A model generated the notes under the pieces. It did not search any database. It saw nothing but the letters and a program-made list of their open reading frames with translations, and was not told the origin of the DNA. From positions 1 to 41,666 of the forward strand of contig JAQGOV010000502.1 of the NCBI GenBank assembly GCA_028293425.1: DNA of 41,666 bases, read 5' to 3'. The DNA comes from Verrucomicrobiales bacterium. GTDB lineage: Bacteria; Verrucomicrobiota; Verrucomicrobiia; Limisphaerales; JAQGOV01. Positions 18,501 to 26,421 of this stretch are shown here, one piece after another (positions within the stretch are counted from its first letter, which is position 1; each line of letters starts with the position of its first letter). The position numbers and the translations under genes are program-made.

Positions 18501-21500
18501 CTGGTCCTTGAATGTGTCACCGACTGTTTGTGCTGATGGTGGGGGCGACTGTTCAACCGACTTGGCGTTAAGTGGTTCGTTCAAACCCCAAATTGGGCTG
18601 GTGAACAGCAATTTGACTTACACCTATGCTGTGACCAATCGAGGTCCAAATTCTGCACGCAACGTTTCGTTTATCGACACGCTGCCGCCTGGGGTAACTC
18701 CGGTGTCCTCCGCCACTACCAAGGGGAGTTGCGCGCTGGGCGGCGGACTGGTGAACTGCTCGCTAGGCTCTCTGTCGGTGGGTTCATCCGCCACGATCAC
18801 GGTTGTGGTGCTACCGACTGTGCCAGGCACAATCACCAATACCGCAGTCGTTTCCTCGACAGTGAGCGATTCGTTGCAGACGAATAACAGCTCAGTGCTG
18901 GTAACCGAGATTCTGCCACCCTCACCTATCGTTGTGCCGGCTGGCACCAGGCTCATTGCGGAAAGCCTGTCGCCCGCGAATGGAGGCATTGACCCCGGCG
19001 AGACTGTGACGATCGACTTTGCCATGCAGAATGTCGGCTCACTTCCTACCGCAAATCTCATTGCGAACCTTCTCAACATTAATGGTGTCTCTGGTGCGAG
19101 CAGTTCCCAAGCGTACGGGGCATTGCTGGCAGGCGGTCCTTCGCGCACGAATAGATATACATTCACGGCAAACGGCGTTGCTGGTGCGACGCTGAACGTT
19201 ACCTTCCAACTCCAGGAGAGTGGAACCAACCTCGGCACAGTGGTGTTTCCGTTCATCCTGGCAAATGTGGTTAATTTCACAAATCCAGCTGTGATCCTGA
19301 TTCCAGACAGCGGGGCTGCCTCGCCCTATCCATCCTCAATTCCCGTCACGGGCGTGACAGGCCTGGTAAACAAGGTCACGGTTACGCTGGCAGGTGTTAA
19401 TCATACCTCGCCTGACGATCTGGATGTGCTCTTGGTCGGGCCCAATGGTCGGAGTGTATTGTTGATGTCCGATGCCGGCGGCGGCTTTGGCTTGAATAAT
19501 GTAAACCTGGTGTTCGATGACAATGCTCCCGCCTCTTTGCCGGACGAGAGTCCGATTACGTTTGGAACTTATCGTCCCACTGACTTTGATGGTGGAGATG
19601 GAGATGCGTTCCCGGCTCCAGCGCCTGGTGGCTCTTACGGAAACACCCTAAGTATTTTTAATAGCAGCAATCCGAACGGAATTTGGTCGCTTTATGTCTT
19701 TGATGATGCCCCGGGAGATTCTGGAAGATTTTCTGGCGGGTGGCGTTTGAACATTTCGACATTCGATCCAGTTAACGCCACGTCAGATCTGGCAGTTCTT
19801 GGAACAGTGTCCCCGAACCCGGCAATTTACGGCAGCAATCTGACCTATAATATCACGGTGACGAACCAGGGGCCGCATCCTGCGACTGCGATTGTGTTGT
19901 CGAACCAAATTCCAACAGGCACCACCTTCCTCTCCGCGAACTCCAGCCAAGGCGCCTGCTCAAACGCCAACGGCATAGTCGTCTGCGGGATTGGAACACT
20001 CACAAACCAAGGCCGGGCTACCGTGATCATCAGCCTGGCTGGGAACCGGACTGGCTCGCTCACGGACATCGCACGCGTTTCTGGAAATGTGGATGACTAT
20101 AACCTGGCAAATAACGTGGCGAACATTTTTTCAACCGTGAGCGCAGCCGCGGACCTGGCTTTAACCACCAGTGCAGCGCCGAATCCGGGCACGATTAGTA
20201 ACAACGTGGCTTTTATTCTCAGCATCACAAATAATGGCCCGGACAATGCCAGTGCAGTGATAGTGACGAATGTTTTGCCGGCGGGGGCGAATTTCATCTC
20301 AGCCACGGCTAGCCAAGGATCCTGTGCAAATAATAATGGAATCGTCGTCTGCACGCTTGGTAGCCTGGCAAAGAATTCGAAAGCAACTGTGACCATCACA
20401 GTGAAGCCGTTATCCGTTGGCACGATTACAAATGCCGCTTCCGTGACATCAAGCCAACCAGTGGATTCCATAACGTCAAACAACTCTGGCGTGCTCACGG
20501 TCCCCGTCAACAACCCGGCATGGATCATCGTTCCCGCGGGCAGCCAGTTACTTTCGGAAAGCTTCACACCGGCGACCGGTGGTATTGATCCGGGCGAGAC
20601 AGTGACGCTGAACCTTCGGTTCAGGAACGAAGGCATCGCCAACACCACCGATCTTATCGCCACCATGCGTAATTCCGGCGGCGTGAACGGCTCCAGCCCA
20701 GCGCAGCATTATGGAGTGTTGTCTGCTAACGGCGCTTCGGTCAGCCGTCCGTTTTCGTTCACCGCTTCCGGGGCCGCAGGGGGTGTCATTACTGCAACGC
20801 TCGATCTGGTTGATGTATCCGGCGGGCAATCGAACAACCTTGGATCGGCTGCATTCGCCTTTGTCATTGGAACGACAGGCAGGTTCTCCAACACCGTCAG
20901 CAACGGCATTCCGGATAATTCCGCCGCGTTGATTTACCCATCCCAGATTTCCATTAGCGGGCTGAGTGGGGTCGTGAGCAAGGTTTCGGTCACTTTGAGT
21001 AACCTGACACATTCCTATGCGGATGATCTGGACATCCTGCTAGTATCCCCGTCGGGAGGCCGCGTGTTGCTCATGTCAGACGCTGGCGGCAGCTCGTCGA
21101 TCAATAACAGCACCTTGACCTTCGACGATGATGCAAATGCTTCCTTGCCAAATGATGGCGCGATTGGCTCGGGTGTTTACAAGCCGTCTGATTACAATGG
21201 CGGCTCCAGTGATGTGTTTCCGCCGCCTGCCCCCGGAAGCCCTTACTCCAAGACTCTTTCGGCGCTAAACGGTTCCAGCCCAAATGGCACGTGGTCATTG
21301 TTTATCGTGGATGATGCCGTCGGTGATGCTGGATACCTTGCTGGCGGATGGAGTCTGAATGTGAAGACCACAGGTCAAATACCGCATCTGGCCCGCCTCG
21401 AATCAGCGCGTATCCTGAATGGCCAGTTCCAGTTTACAATCGTTGGAGCCATCGGGGATAATCTGGTGATCCAAGGCTCCGATGATTTGCAGAACTGGAG

Positions 21501-21600
21501 TACCGTTGGAAATGTGTCTGTGGGCGGCACCGGTTCGGCCAGCTTCCAGCAAACGGCAGGGGCGGTTGCCAACAAATTCTACCGTGCGGTGCAGCCGTAA
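15547..21600 (+). CDS. Secreted M36 (fungalysin-like) zinc metalloprotease with P-domain/DUF11 tail
   Basis: The frame is open upstream to 15436, but the ATG at 15547 begins a signal peptide (MKRILFCCLSIVSIALVPG), so this start gives 2017 residues. The propeptide is FTP/PepSY-like (about 60-270). The M36 catalytic domain (about 290-720) carries HEYTH (His503, Glu504, His507) and the downstream EGWSD (Glu530), which are the zinc ligands and catalytic Glu of the gluzincin fold. The tail holds a divergent beta module (735-840), P domain (842-992), DUF11 (1003-1121), beta module beginning VPAGTRLIAESL (1127-1238), P domain (1240-1407), two DUF11 (1414-1655), beta module (1659-1775), P domain (1778-1942) and a C-terminal domain with DDLQNWSTVG ending FYRAVQP. 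Family members degrade extracellular proteins after removal of the propeptide. The tail probably serves folding, attachment or secretion. It shares its module with the preceding giant protein. Confidence 0.92.
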   Translation: MKRILFCCLSIVSIALVPGLRAFRSPDRPQLVNYDKREKGAAVRPRLDPEKALAADKLSERVSGVRVSVDPIFGSPRYVVSTHELLSGPNGVGKAISPQFRNAIPGEDRHGSIKAFLNEHAAMFGHGAEILDSGVITREYTTPHNGLRTTVWEQQVEGIPVFQAIFIGHETKDGELASIASQFVPNPQAAAERGTPNHAAKIQAPAISPQKAIVEAAKNVGAALTEQQLASLDPQPVGARKQQRFQGAPVLNGETDAQLTWLPMSGTELRLCWQIILTSRERGEMFRIIIDAETGEVLVRHGLTEYISDASYKVFTSDSPSPMSPGLATPGNAQPALVPRVLVVTNAMNTNASPNGWINDGDNETRGNNVDAHLDRNKDDQPDLPRPQGNPNRVFDFAEDLTQQPTTYGDAAVVQLFYWNNFMHDKLYELGFTEAAGNFQNTNFNRGGLGNDAVQADAQDGSGTDNANMSTPPDGLPGRMQMYVFSGPNPNRDGDLDADVLLHEYTHGLSNRRVGGGAGLSSLQSRGMGEGWSDFYALSLLSEAADDPNATYAAGGYAAYQFGGLLQNYYYGIRHYPYCTDTNKNPFTFKDIDPGQAIPHQGIPISPVYGFSPSEANEVHHQGEVWCVTLWEARAAMITKYGWAVGNPLMLRLVTDGMGLSPVNPNFLEARDAIIQADLINNGGANFNELWAAFAKRGMGGSATSPASTTTQGVEEAFDLPGLALKQALAIDAFTGNGNGSIDPNECIELNVVLVNNVRSPATTISAALATSTGGVLISQAQSSYPDIQPGATGTNNVPFRFYTSPGFVCGTPIEFTLTVTSDQETRTIKIRLNTGQIGTPITFQNNSQINIPDGSPLGVDSPVTVSGFNSAIGKVTVSLYVTHTFDFDLTLVLYAPDGSHVILSQNNGFFLQNYGTACSPESSRTTFDDKASTPISLGLPPFVGSFKPDQPLSAFNGKSGTAVNGTWRLHVIDQFAGETGAIQCWSLNVSPTVCADGGGDCSTDLALSGSFKPQIGLVNSNLTYTYAVTNRGPNSARNVSFIDTLPPGVTPVSSATTKGSCALGGGLVNCSLGSLSVGSSATITVVVLPTVPGTITNTAVVSSTVSDSLQTNNSSVLVTEILPPSPIVVPAGTRLIAESLSPANGGIDPGETVTIDFAMQNVGSLPTANLIANLLNINGVSGASSSQAYGALLAGGPSRTNRYTFTANGVAGATLNVTFQLQESGTNLGTVVFPFILANVVNFTNPAVILIPDSGAASPYPSSIPVTGVTGLVNKVTVTLAGVNHTSPDDLDVLLVGPNGRSVLLMSDAGGGFGLNNVNLVFDDNAPASLPDESPITFGTYRPTDFDGGDGDAFPAPAPGGSYGNTLSIFNSSNPNGIWSLYVFDDAPGDSGRFSGGWRLNISTFDPVNATSDLAVLGTVSPNPAIYGSNLTYNITVTNQGPHPATAIVLSNQIPTGTTFLSANSSQGACSNANGIVVCGIGTLTNQGRATVIISLAGNRTGSLTDIARVSGNVDDYNLANNVANIFSTVSAAADLALTTSAAPNPGTISNNVAFILSITNNGPDNASAVIVTNVLPAGANFISATASQGSCANNNGIVVCTLGSLAKNSKATVTITVKPLSVGTITNAASVTSSQPVDSITSNNSGVLTVPVNNPAWIIVPAGSQLLSESFTPATGGIDPGETVTLNLRFRNEGIANTTDLIATMRNSGGVNGSSPAQHYGVLSANGASVSRPFSFTASGAAGGVITATLDLVDVSGGQSNNLGSAAFAFVIGTTGRFSNTVSNGIPDNSAALIYPSQISISGLSGVVSKVSVTLSNLTHSYADDLDILLVSPSGGRVLLMSDAGGSSSINNSTLTFDDDANASLPNDGAIGSGVYKPSDYNGGSSDVFPPPAPGSPYSKTLSALNGSSPNGTWSLFIVDDAVGDAGYLAGGWSLNVKTTGQIPHLARLESARILNGQFQFTIVGAIGDNLVIQGSDDLQNWSTVGNVSVGGTGSASFQQTAGAVANKFYRAVQP

Positions 21601-21623
21601 GCTGGCCGATAGTATGGCTTAAC

Positions 21624-22217
21624 ATGAAGCTCATCGGACTGACCGGGGGTATCGGCATGGGCAAATCCACTTCCGCCGATTTGCTCAGCCGCCGTGGAAT
21701 CCCGGTGGTAGATACCGATGTGCTGGCTCGTGAGATGGTTGAGCCTGGCCAGCCTGCACTCGCGGACGTAGTTGCTGCTTTCGGCAATGAAGTGCTGGCT
21801 GGGGACGGCACTCTGCAGCGCGGTGTGTTAGCTCGCAAAGTCTTCTCAAATGAAACTCTGCGGAAGCAACTTGAGGGTATCCTCCACCCCCGCATTCGCG
21901 AAAGGTGGCGCTCGCAAGTGGAACGATGGAAGGAGGAAGGCAGGCGTGGTGGAGTAGTGGTAATCCCGCTCCTTTTTGAAACCGGGGCGGAAAGCCTTTT
22001 TGAGGCGGTGGTCTGCACGGCTTGTTCACCGTCAAGCCAGCGTGAACGCCTGTTGAAACGAGGCTGGTCCGAGCAAGAATCGGAGCGGCGGAAGCAAGCT
22101 CAATGGCCGGTGGAAAAGAAGATGAGCCATTCCCGATTTGTTGTTTGGACAGAAGGTTCCCTCGAAGTCCATGCAGCCCAATGGCAGCGGATTCTAACTT
22201 TTTTGGATTTGCCGTGA
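21624..22217 (+). CDS. coaE: Dephospho-CoA kinase
   Basis: CoaE phosphorylates the 3'-OH of the ribose of dephospho-CoA with ATP, the last step of coenzyme A synthesis, in the cytosol. The 197-residue length is typical of the family. The P-loop GGIGMGKST occupies residues 8-16, followed by the DTDVLAREMV segment (about 30-39) that contributes the catalytic Asp, then HPRIRERW and the VVVIPLLFE strand. The gene begins only 23 bp after the metalloprotease stop, but the products are unrelated and no terminator is obvious between them. It is convergent with gluQ, with 18 bp between the stops. A panE-like gene of the same cofactor pathway lies about 4 kb away but is not in the same operon. Confidence 0.95.
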   Translation: MKLIGLTGGIGMGKSTSADLLSRRGIPVVDTDVLAREMVEPGQPALADVVAAFGNEVLAGDGTLQRGVLARKVFSNETLRKQLEGILHPRIRERWRSQVERWKEEGRRGGVVVIPLLFETGAESLFEAVVCTACSPSSQRERLLKRGWSEQESERRKQAQWPVEKKMSHSRFVVWTEGSLEVHAAQWQRILTFLDLP

Positions 22218-22235
22218 GCCGCAAAGGTATCGGGC

Positions 22236-23090
22236 TCAGAGCTTGAACATGGCCAGCAACTCCGAGGGAGCACGCCCCTGCGCTCTGAAATGACGCAAGC
22301 TTAACGCATCGTGCCGCTTGGCCAAACGTATTCCGGATTCATCTGTCATTAACGGGCAATGGAAAAAAGTCGGCGGAGTTTTTTGAAGAGAGCGATAAAG
22401 GAGCAGTTGTCTTGCAGTGGACACCAGGAGATCAGTTCCACGTACCACTTCTGTAATGTGCATGGCAGCGTCATCCACCATTACGGCAAGCTGATAGGAT
22501 GGAATACCATCGTGCCGCCACACCACAAAGTCGCCGAAATCTTTTCCGGCATCGAACACCTGTTTTCCAAGCTGGCCATCCACGAACTCAACCGATTCTC
22601 GTTTGGGAACTCTGAATCTCCAGTTCACTCTTTGGGCACTCTCAATGTCAAAGGCACTTTTGTGTCTACAGGTTCCTGGGTAGAGCGGTTCATCGTCTGC
22701 CGCGTGAGGCGCCTGCAATGCGCGCTGAACGTCCTTTCTAGAGCAGGTGCACGGGTACAGAAAGCCTCCCTCACGTAGTTGAACGAAAGCGCTCCTGTAA
22801 AGAGCAAGGCGCTGGCTTTGGATATAAGGCGCGTGGGGTCCGCCTTCCATGGGGCCTTCCTGCCACTCGATGCCCAGCCAATGCAAGTCTTCGATCATGG
22901 CTTGGACATACTCGGACCGGCAACGATCCGGGTCCAAGTCCTCGTTGCGCAGCACCAGCACGCCCTTGTTCTGCTTCGCCCGTTGCCAGGCTATCCAAAA
23001 GGTCCGAGCATGGCCCAGGTGCAGATAGCCGGTAGGGGAGGGGGCCAGTCGCCCTCGGTAAAGGCGTTCATTCATTCCGGCCGGCCGCAT
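22236..23090 (-). CDS. gluQ: Glutamyl-Q tRNA(Asp) synthetase
   Basis: GluQRS is a truncated glutamyl-tRNA synthetase paralogue that attaches glutamate to the queuosine base of tRNA-Asp. The 284 residues cover only the class I catalytic core with no anticodon-binding domain, as the family requires. HLGH is at residues 24-27 (within APSPTGYLHLGH). A zinc site is suggested by Cys114, Cys116, Tyr137 and Cys141, the pattern of GluQRS. The KMSKS equivalent is RLAKR, a degenerate form also seen in the family. It is the last gene of a four-gene minus-strand operon and starts 3 bp after the reductase stop. A second ATG at codon 6 (MNERLYRG) is an alternative start. A full-length gltX is also present, which agrees with a separate tRNA-modifying role here. 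Confidence 0.93.
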   Translation of the reverse strand: MRPAGMNERLYRGRLAPSPTGYLHLGHARTFWIAWQRAKQNKGVLVLRNEDLDPDRCRSEYVQAMIEDLHWLGIEWQEGPMEGGPHAPYIQSQRLALYRSAFVQLREGGFLYPCTCSRKDVQRALQAPHAADDEPLYPGTCRHKSAFDIESAQRVNWRFRVPKRESVEFVDGQLGKQVFDAGKDFGDFVVWRHDGIPSYQLAVMVDDAAMHITEVVRGTDLLVSTARQLLLYRSLQKTPPTFFHCPLMTDESGIRLAKRHDALSLRHFRAQGRAPSELLAMFKL

Positions 23091-23093
23091 TGG

Positions 23094-23942
23094 TCAAAAT
23101 GGTTCATCTGGATTCTGCTCCAGCCATTCTGAAAAGGCGGGAATTGGAAATGAGAGGAGCCGTTGAATTTTGGAAGAATCCATGGAGACATCAGGAGAGC
23201 GTGGCAAGCCTTTGAAGTTTCGTATGGAATCTTGTTCCAATCGCGCCTGCACATGAGGCCAACGTTTGGCGAGAAGGCAGCCAATCTCCCATCGTGAGAG
23301 CCGTTCGCGCCCGCCCAGATGATAAAGGCCGGGCACGTCCTGTTCCGCTAGTTCCCAAATGGTTCGCGCCGTGACAGCCGCTGGAATGGGACACCTGTAT
23401 TCATCGACAAACAAGGCAGTTGTTTTGCCAGACTCCCAAGAGCGGCGGAGTTCCTCGTTGAATCCCCGGTTGCCTTTGGGCGAAACCCCGCCATTTAGGG
23501 CTGTGCGGATCACAGAATGCCTTGGATTTTCCAGGACAATCGTTTCGGCTTCCGCTTTGGTTTGCGCGTAAGTGAGGAGTGGGCGAATTGGATCCGTTTC
23601 AATATAATTCCCTTTTACTCCATCAAAAACGAGATCGGTGGAGAAAAAGAAGAGACGAATATTTGACCCCAGCTCGCAGAGGAACTCCGTTACGTGGACG
23701 TTCATCTGGTGCGCAAGAGCAGGCTGTTGCTGGCAGGGGCCGGTTTGGGTCAATCCCGCACAATGGATGACAAGGTCAGGCACGGCTCGCTGGAATAAAG
23801 TTCGAACCGCTGAATTGTCAGTAAGGTCCACCAACTGGCGGGTCAGGGGCAGGACCTCCCAGCCTGGAGCGAAATGCGGGGCGGTTTTGACCAAGTAATT
23901 GCCAATCAATCCACCAGCACCTGTGACCCAGACCTTCGGCAT
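23094..23942 (-). CDS. RmlD-like extended SDR reductase (dTDP-4-dehydrorhamnose reductase family)
   Basis: The protein has 282 residues and a Rossmann start TGAGGLIG (about residues 7-14) for NAD(P)H. A DLVIHCAGLT segment follows, then FFFSTDLVFDG (about 114-124), which matches the STDxVFDG signature of RmlD, and the catalytic YAQTK (Tyr-xxx-Lys, about 139-143). RmlD reduces dTDP-4-keto-L-rhamnose to dTDP-L-rhamnose. No rmlA, rmlB or rmlC gene is nearby, so the substrate here is uncertain and a relative acting on another nucleotide sugar is possible. It lies 8 bp after the amidase and 3 bp before gluQ, so it is surely co-transcribed with them. The operon brings together functions with no obvious common pathway. 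Confidence 0.85.
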   Translation of the reverse strand: MPKVWVTGAGGLIGNYLVKTAPHFAPGWEVLPLTRQLVDLTDNSAVRTLFQRAVPDLVIHCAGLTQTGPCQQQPALAHQMNVHVTEFLCELGSNIRLFFFSTDLVFDGVKGNYIETDPIRPLLTYAQTKAEAETIVLENPRHSVIRTALNGGVSPKGNRGFNEELRRSWESGKTTALFVDEYRCPIPAAVTARTIWELAEQDVPGLYHLGGRERLSRWEIGCLLAKRWPHVQARLEQDSIRNFKGLPRSPDVSMDSSKIQRLLSFPIPAFSEWLEQNPDEPF

Positions 23943-23950
23943 ACGAATGC

Positions 23951-24835
23951 TTAGTCAATAAGCCGTTTTATCAGGTCGCCGTAAGCGTCGATGCGGCGGT
24001 CCCGGAGAAAGGGCCAATGGGTTCGGGTGACATCCACCTTCGCCAAGTCCACGGGCACCACCATGATTTCTTCCTTATCCACAGACGCTTTTTGAAGGAT
24101 CTGGCCCGAAGTCCCCGCCACGAAACTTTGACCCCAGAATTCCAATCCATCTCCTCCCACTGGTGCTTCGTGTCCGATTCTGTTCACCGCGACCACATAA
24201 CAACCGTTGGCGACTGCATGGCTTCGCTGGATCAACTCCCAGGCACCGTGCTGGTTAGCACCGTGCTCCTTTTTTTCCTTGGGATGCCAGCCGATGGCGG
24301 TTGGATAAAACAAGATTTCCGCGCCTTGCATGGCTGTAAGCCGCGCGCCTTCCGGATACCATTGATCCCAGCAAATCAGAACGCCGATTTTCCCGAACTT
24401 TGTTCGCCAAGCTCTGAAACCGAGGTCTCCAGGCGTGAAATAAAATTTCTCGTAGAAAAGTGGGTCGTCTGGGATGTGCATTTTCCGGTAGATCCCGAGG
24501 AGCGAGCCATCCGCATCAATGACAGCGGCGGTGTTGTGGTAAACGCCGGAGGCTCGCTTTTCAAAGAGGGAGGCAATCACCACTACGCCATGCTTCTTGG
24601 CTAACCTTTGGAAAGCCTGCGTGCTAGGGCCCGGAATAGGCTCAGCCAAATCAAAACATTTATGATCTTCGCTCTGGCAAAAGTATTCCGAGCGGAACAG
24701 TTCCTGGGTGCAAATAATATTCGCACCCCGTTTGGCGGCTTGCTCCGCCAAGGCCAGCGTCTTCTTCAGGTTTTCTTTAGGATTTGCGGTGCATCGGCTC
24801 TGCAACAAACCCAACTTCACAACGGATGACTTCAT
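23951..24835 (-). CDS. aguB: N-carbamoylputrescine amidase (carbon-nitrogen hydrolase family)
   Basis: This nitrilase-superfamily enzyme would hydrolyse N-carbamoylputrescine to putrescine, CO2 and ammonia, a step of polyamine synthesis from agmatine. The catalytic triad is visible: Glu45 (in CTQELF), Lys118 (in IYRKMHIPDD) and Cys155 (in LICWDQWYPE). The residues around these sites and the 294-residue length match AguB-type amidases closely, including YEKFYFTPGD and the conserved THWPFLRDRR near the C-terminus. No agmatine deiminase gene is in view. The start codon overlaps the stop of the kinase gene in an ATGA, so the two are translationally coupled. Confidence 0.92.
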   Translation of the reverse strand: MKSSVVKLGLLQSRCTANPKENLKKTLALAEQAAKRGANIICTQELFRSEYFCQSEDHKCFDLAEPIPGPSTQAFQRLAKKHGVVVIASLFEKRASGVYHNTAAVIDADGSLLGIYRKMHIPDDPLFYEKFYFTPGDLGFRAWRTKFGKIGVLICWDQWYPEGARLTAMQGAEILFYPTAIGWHPKEKKEHGANQHGAWELIQRSHAVANGCYVVAVNRIGHEAPVGGDGLEFWGQSFVAGTSGQILQKASVDKEEIMVVPVDLAKVDVTRTHWPFLRDRRIDAYGDLIKRLID

Positions 24836-25971
24836 GGCATTTTTAACTTCACGTCGGGCGAAGCCGGCCTTTCTATCAGGCGCGTGCCTCCTTTCGGATC
24901 CATGCTCTCGCCGGGTAAATCCGAGTAGAGCTCTCGCATCATTCTACCGAGAGTCTCGTTGGTAGGGCCATAACCGGAATGGTAAATATAGTGTTCCAAG
25001 TCATAGAGCAGTTCGTCCGCGTTAGGATACCGCTGGTTGAGGTCCCGCGCGAGGGCTCTTTGCAAGATTTCGTTCAAGCGGTCATCAATGCGCGGGTCCA
25101 GTTTGCGGAAGTCCGGCACCTGCATCGTCATGATGTTCTGACGAGAAATTTCGGGAGTATTCCCTTTGAATACATTCCTGCCGAGGAGCAGATGGGCAAG
25201 CACAACCCCAACTGAAAAAAGATCCGAGCGTTTGTCGGTGATCTGAAAATTCGCCTGCTCCGGGCTCATGAAATCCGCTTTGCCCGCTACAACTTCACCT
25301 TCATTGTCGATCAGGAAGCCTCGCGCCTTTGCAATGCCGAAATCCGTAAGCTTCACGTCGCCCTCGAACGCAATCATGACGTTTTTGAAGCTGACGTCAC
25401 GATGCACGATACCGAGAGGTCTGCCGTCCTTGTCTGTCTTCGCGTGCGCGTAAGCCAGACCCCGGACGACGCGGCTGGCGACGAACACGGCCATTTCCAC
25501 CGAGAGCAACCGGTGCTTGGTGACGAGTTGCTCGGAGAATTGTTCGAGGTTCACGCCCCGGATCAGTTCCATGGCGATAAAATAAACCCCTTTAGCTTCA
25601 CCAAAGTGGTAGGTCTGGACAATATTGGTATGAATCAAGTCAGAGACGAGCCTGGCTTCGCCAACGAAGTTGTCGATAAATTGTTTCTGGCTAGCGTAGT
25701 TTTGGCGAACAACTTTGATCGCTACCCGCTTAACAAAATTGCGCGCACCGTGCTGTTCCGCTTCATATACGATTCCCATTCCGCCCTCATAGAGTTTGCG
25801 GACAACTTCATAGCGCAGGTCGCTTTGGATACTGAATAACGAGCCCATTAAAGGCATGTTCCGCATCTCAGGCGGCAAGTCAAGCTTGGGCTGTGGGCAA
25901 AGCTTTATGGGAAAATCTTTGTTTTCCTTAGCAAAATGGAAATTCTCCTTGCGCCGATAATAAAAAATCAT
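24832..25971 (-). CDS. Cytosolic Ser/Thr protein kinase, Pkn type
   Basis: This is a Hanks-type kinase of 379 residues with no membrane segment or sensor domain. The glycine-rich loop is YEGGMGIVYEA (61-71), the ATP-anchoring Lys is Lys86 (VAIKVV), its partner is Glu105, the catalytic loop is HRDVSFKN (Asp182, Asn187), the metal site is DFG (200-202) and the activation-segment end is SPE (236-238). The usual Lys two positions after the HRD Asp is Ser184, a variant seen in several myxobacterial-type kinases, so activity is still plausible. The first ATG is used here; the N-terminal 40 residues are poorly conserved in character, and MRNMPLMGS offers later starts. It is the first gene of the operon with aguB, the reductase and gluQ, and is transcribed divergently from HU with 60 bp between them. 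Its substrates are unknown. Confidence 0.9.
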   Translation of the reverse strand: MIFYYRRKENFHFAKENKDFPIKLCPQPKLDLPPEMRNMPLMGSLFSIQSDLRYEVVRKLYEGGMGIVYEAEQHGARNFVKRVAIKVVRQNYASQKQFIDNFVGEARLVSDLIHTNIVQTYHFGEAKGVYFIAMELIRGVNLEQFSEQLVTKHRLLSVEMAVFVASRVVRGLAYAHAKTDKDGRPLGIVHRDVSFKNVMIAFEGDVKLTDFGIAKARGFLIDNEGEVVAGKADFMSPEQANFQITDKRSDLFSVGVVLAHLLLGRNVFKGNTPEISRQNIMTMQVPDFRKLDPRIDDRLNEILQRALARDLNQRYPNADELLYDLEHYIYHSGYGPTNETLGRMMRELYSDLPGESMDPKGGTRLIERPASPDVKLKMP

Positions 25972-26031
25972 TCAATACGGGCAAGTCGTGTGACTTTCCT
26001 GGACTAAACCACAATTAAGAAAGTTATTGAT

Positions 26032-26319
26032 ATGGCAAAAGCACTCTCAAAATCCCAGATCGCTGCCGTGATCGCAGAACAAAACGAAATTTCCAAGACG
26101 ACCGCTTTAGCGATCCTGGACCAAATCGCTGACCTTGCTTACAAGAACGCGAAGCACACTTTCACCTATCCTGGGCTGGGCAAATTGGTGCTTGTAGACC
26201 GTAAGGCTCGAGTTGGCCGGAATCCGGCAACTGGCGAGCAGATCCAAATTCCTGCCAAGCGGGTGGTGAAATTCCGCGTAGCAAAGGCTGCCAAGGATGC
26301 CATCCTCGGCGCCAAGTAA
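26032..26319 (+). CDS. HU family DNA-binding protein
   Basis: The 95-residue product has the HU/IHF fold: helices at the N-terminus (LSKSQIAAVIAEQ, then KTTALAILDQIADLA), beta strands, and the DNA-binding arm containing GRNPATGEQIQIPAKRVVKF (about 62-81). The arm tip motif RNPATGE has the intercalating proline. HU bends and compacts DNA in the nucleoid. It is a single-gene transcript: 60 bp separate it from the divergent kinase and a strong terminator follows 20 bp after the stop. No clear Shine-Dalgarno is seen, only AAGAAAG upstream of the ATG. Confidence 0.95.
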   Translation: MAKALSKSQIAAVIAEQNEISKTTALAILDQIADLAYKNAKHTFTYPGLGKLVLVDRKARVGRNPATGEQIQIPAKRVVKFRVAKAAKDAILGAK

Positions 26320-26339
26320 TTTTGACTTTTAACACCGAA

Positions 26340-26371
26340 GGCACCCTGTAAATTTCAGGGTGCCTTTTTTT
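26340..26371 (+). terminator. Rho-independent terminator of the HU gene
   Basis: A perfect 9-bp stem, GGCACCCTG (26340-26348) and CAGGGTGCC (26356-26364), encloses a 7-nt loop and is followed by seven T residues. It is the cleanest terminator in the window and separates HU from the panE-like gene. Confidence 0.95.
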
Positions 26372-26421
26372 AGGTATGACGGACTGGAAGATGTGTTTCC
26401 GCTGAAAATAACCCCGGTTTT

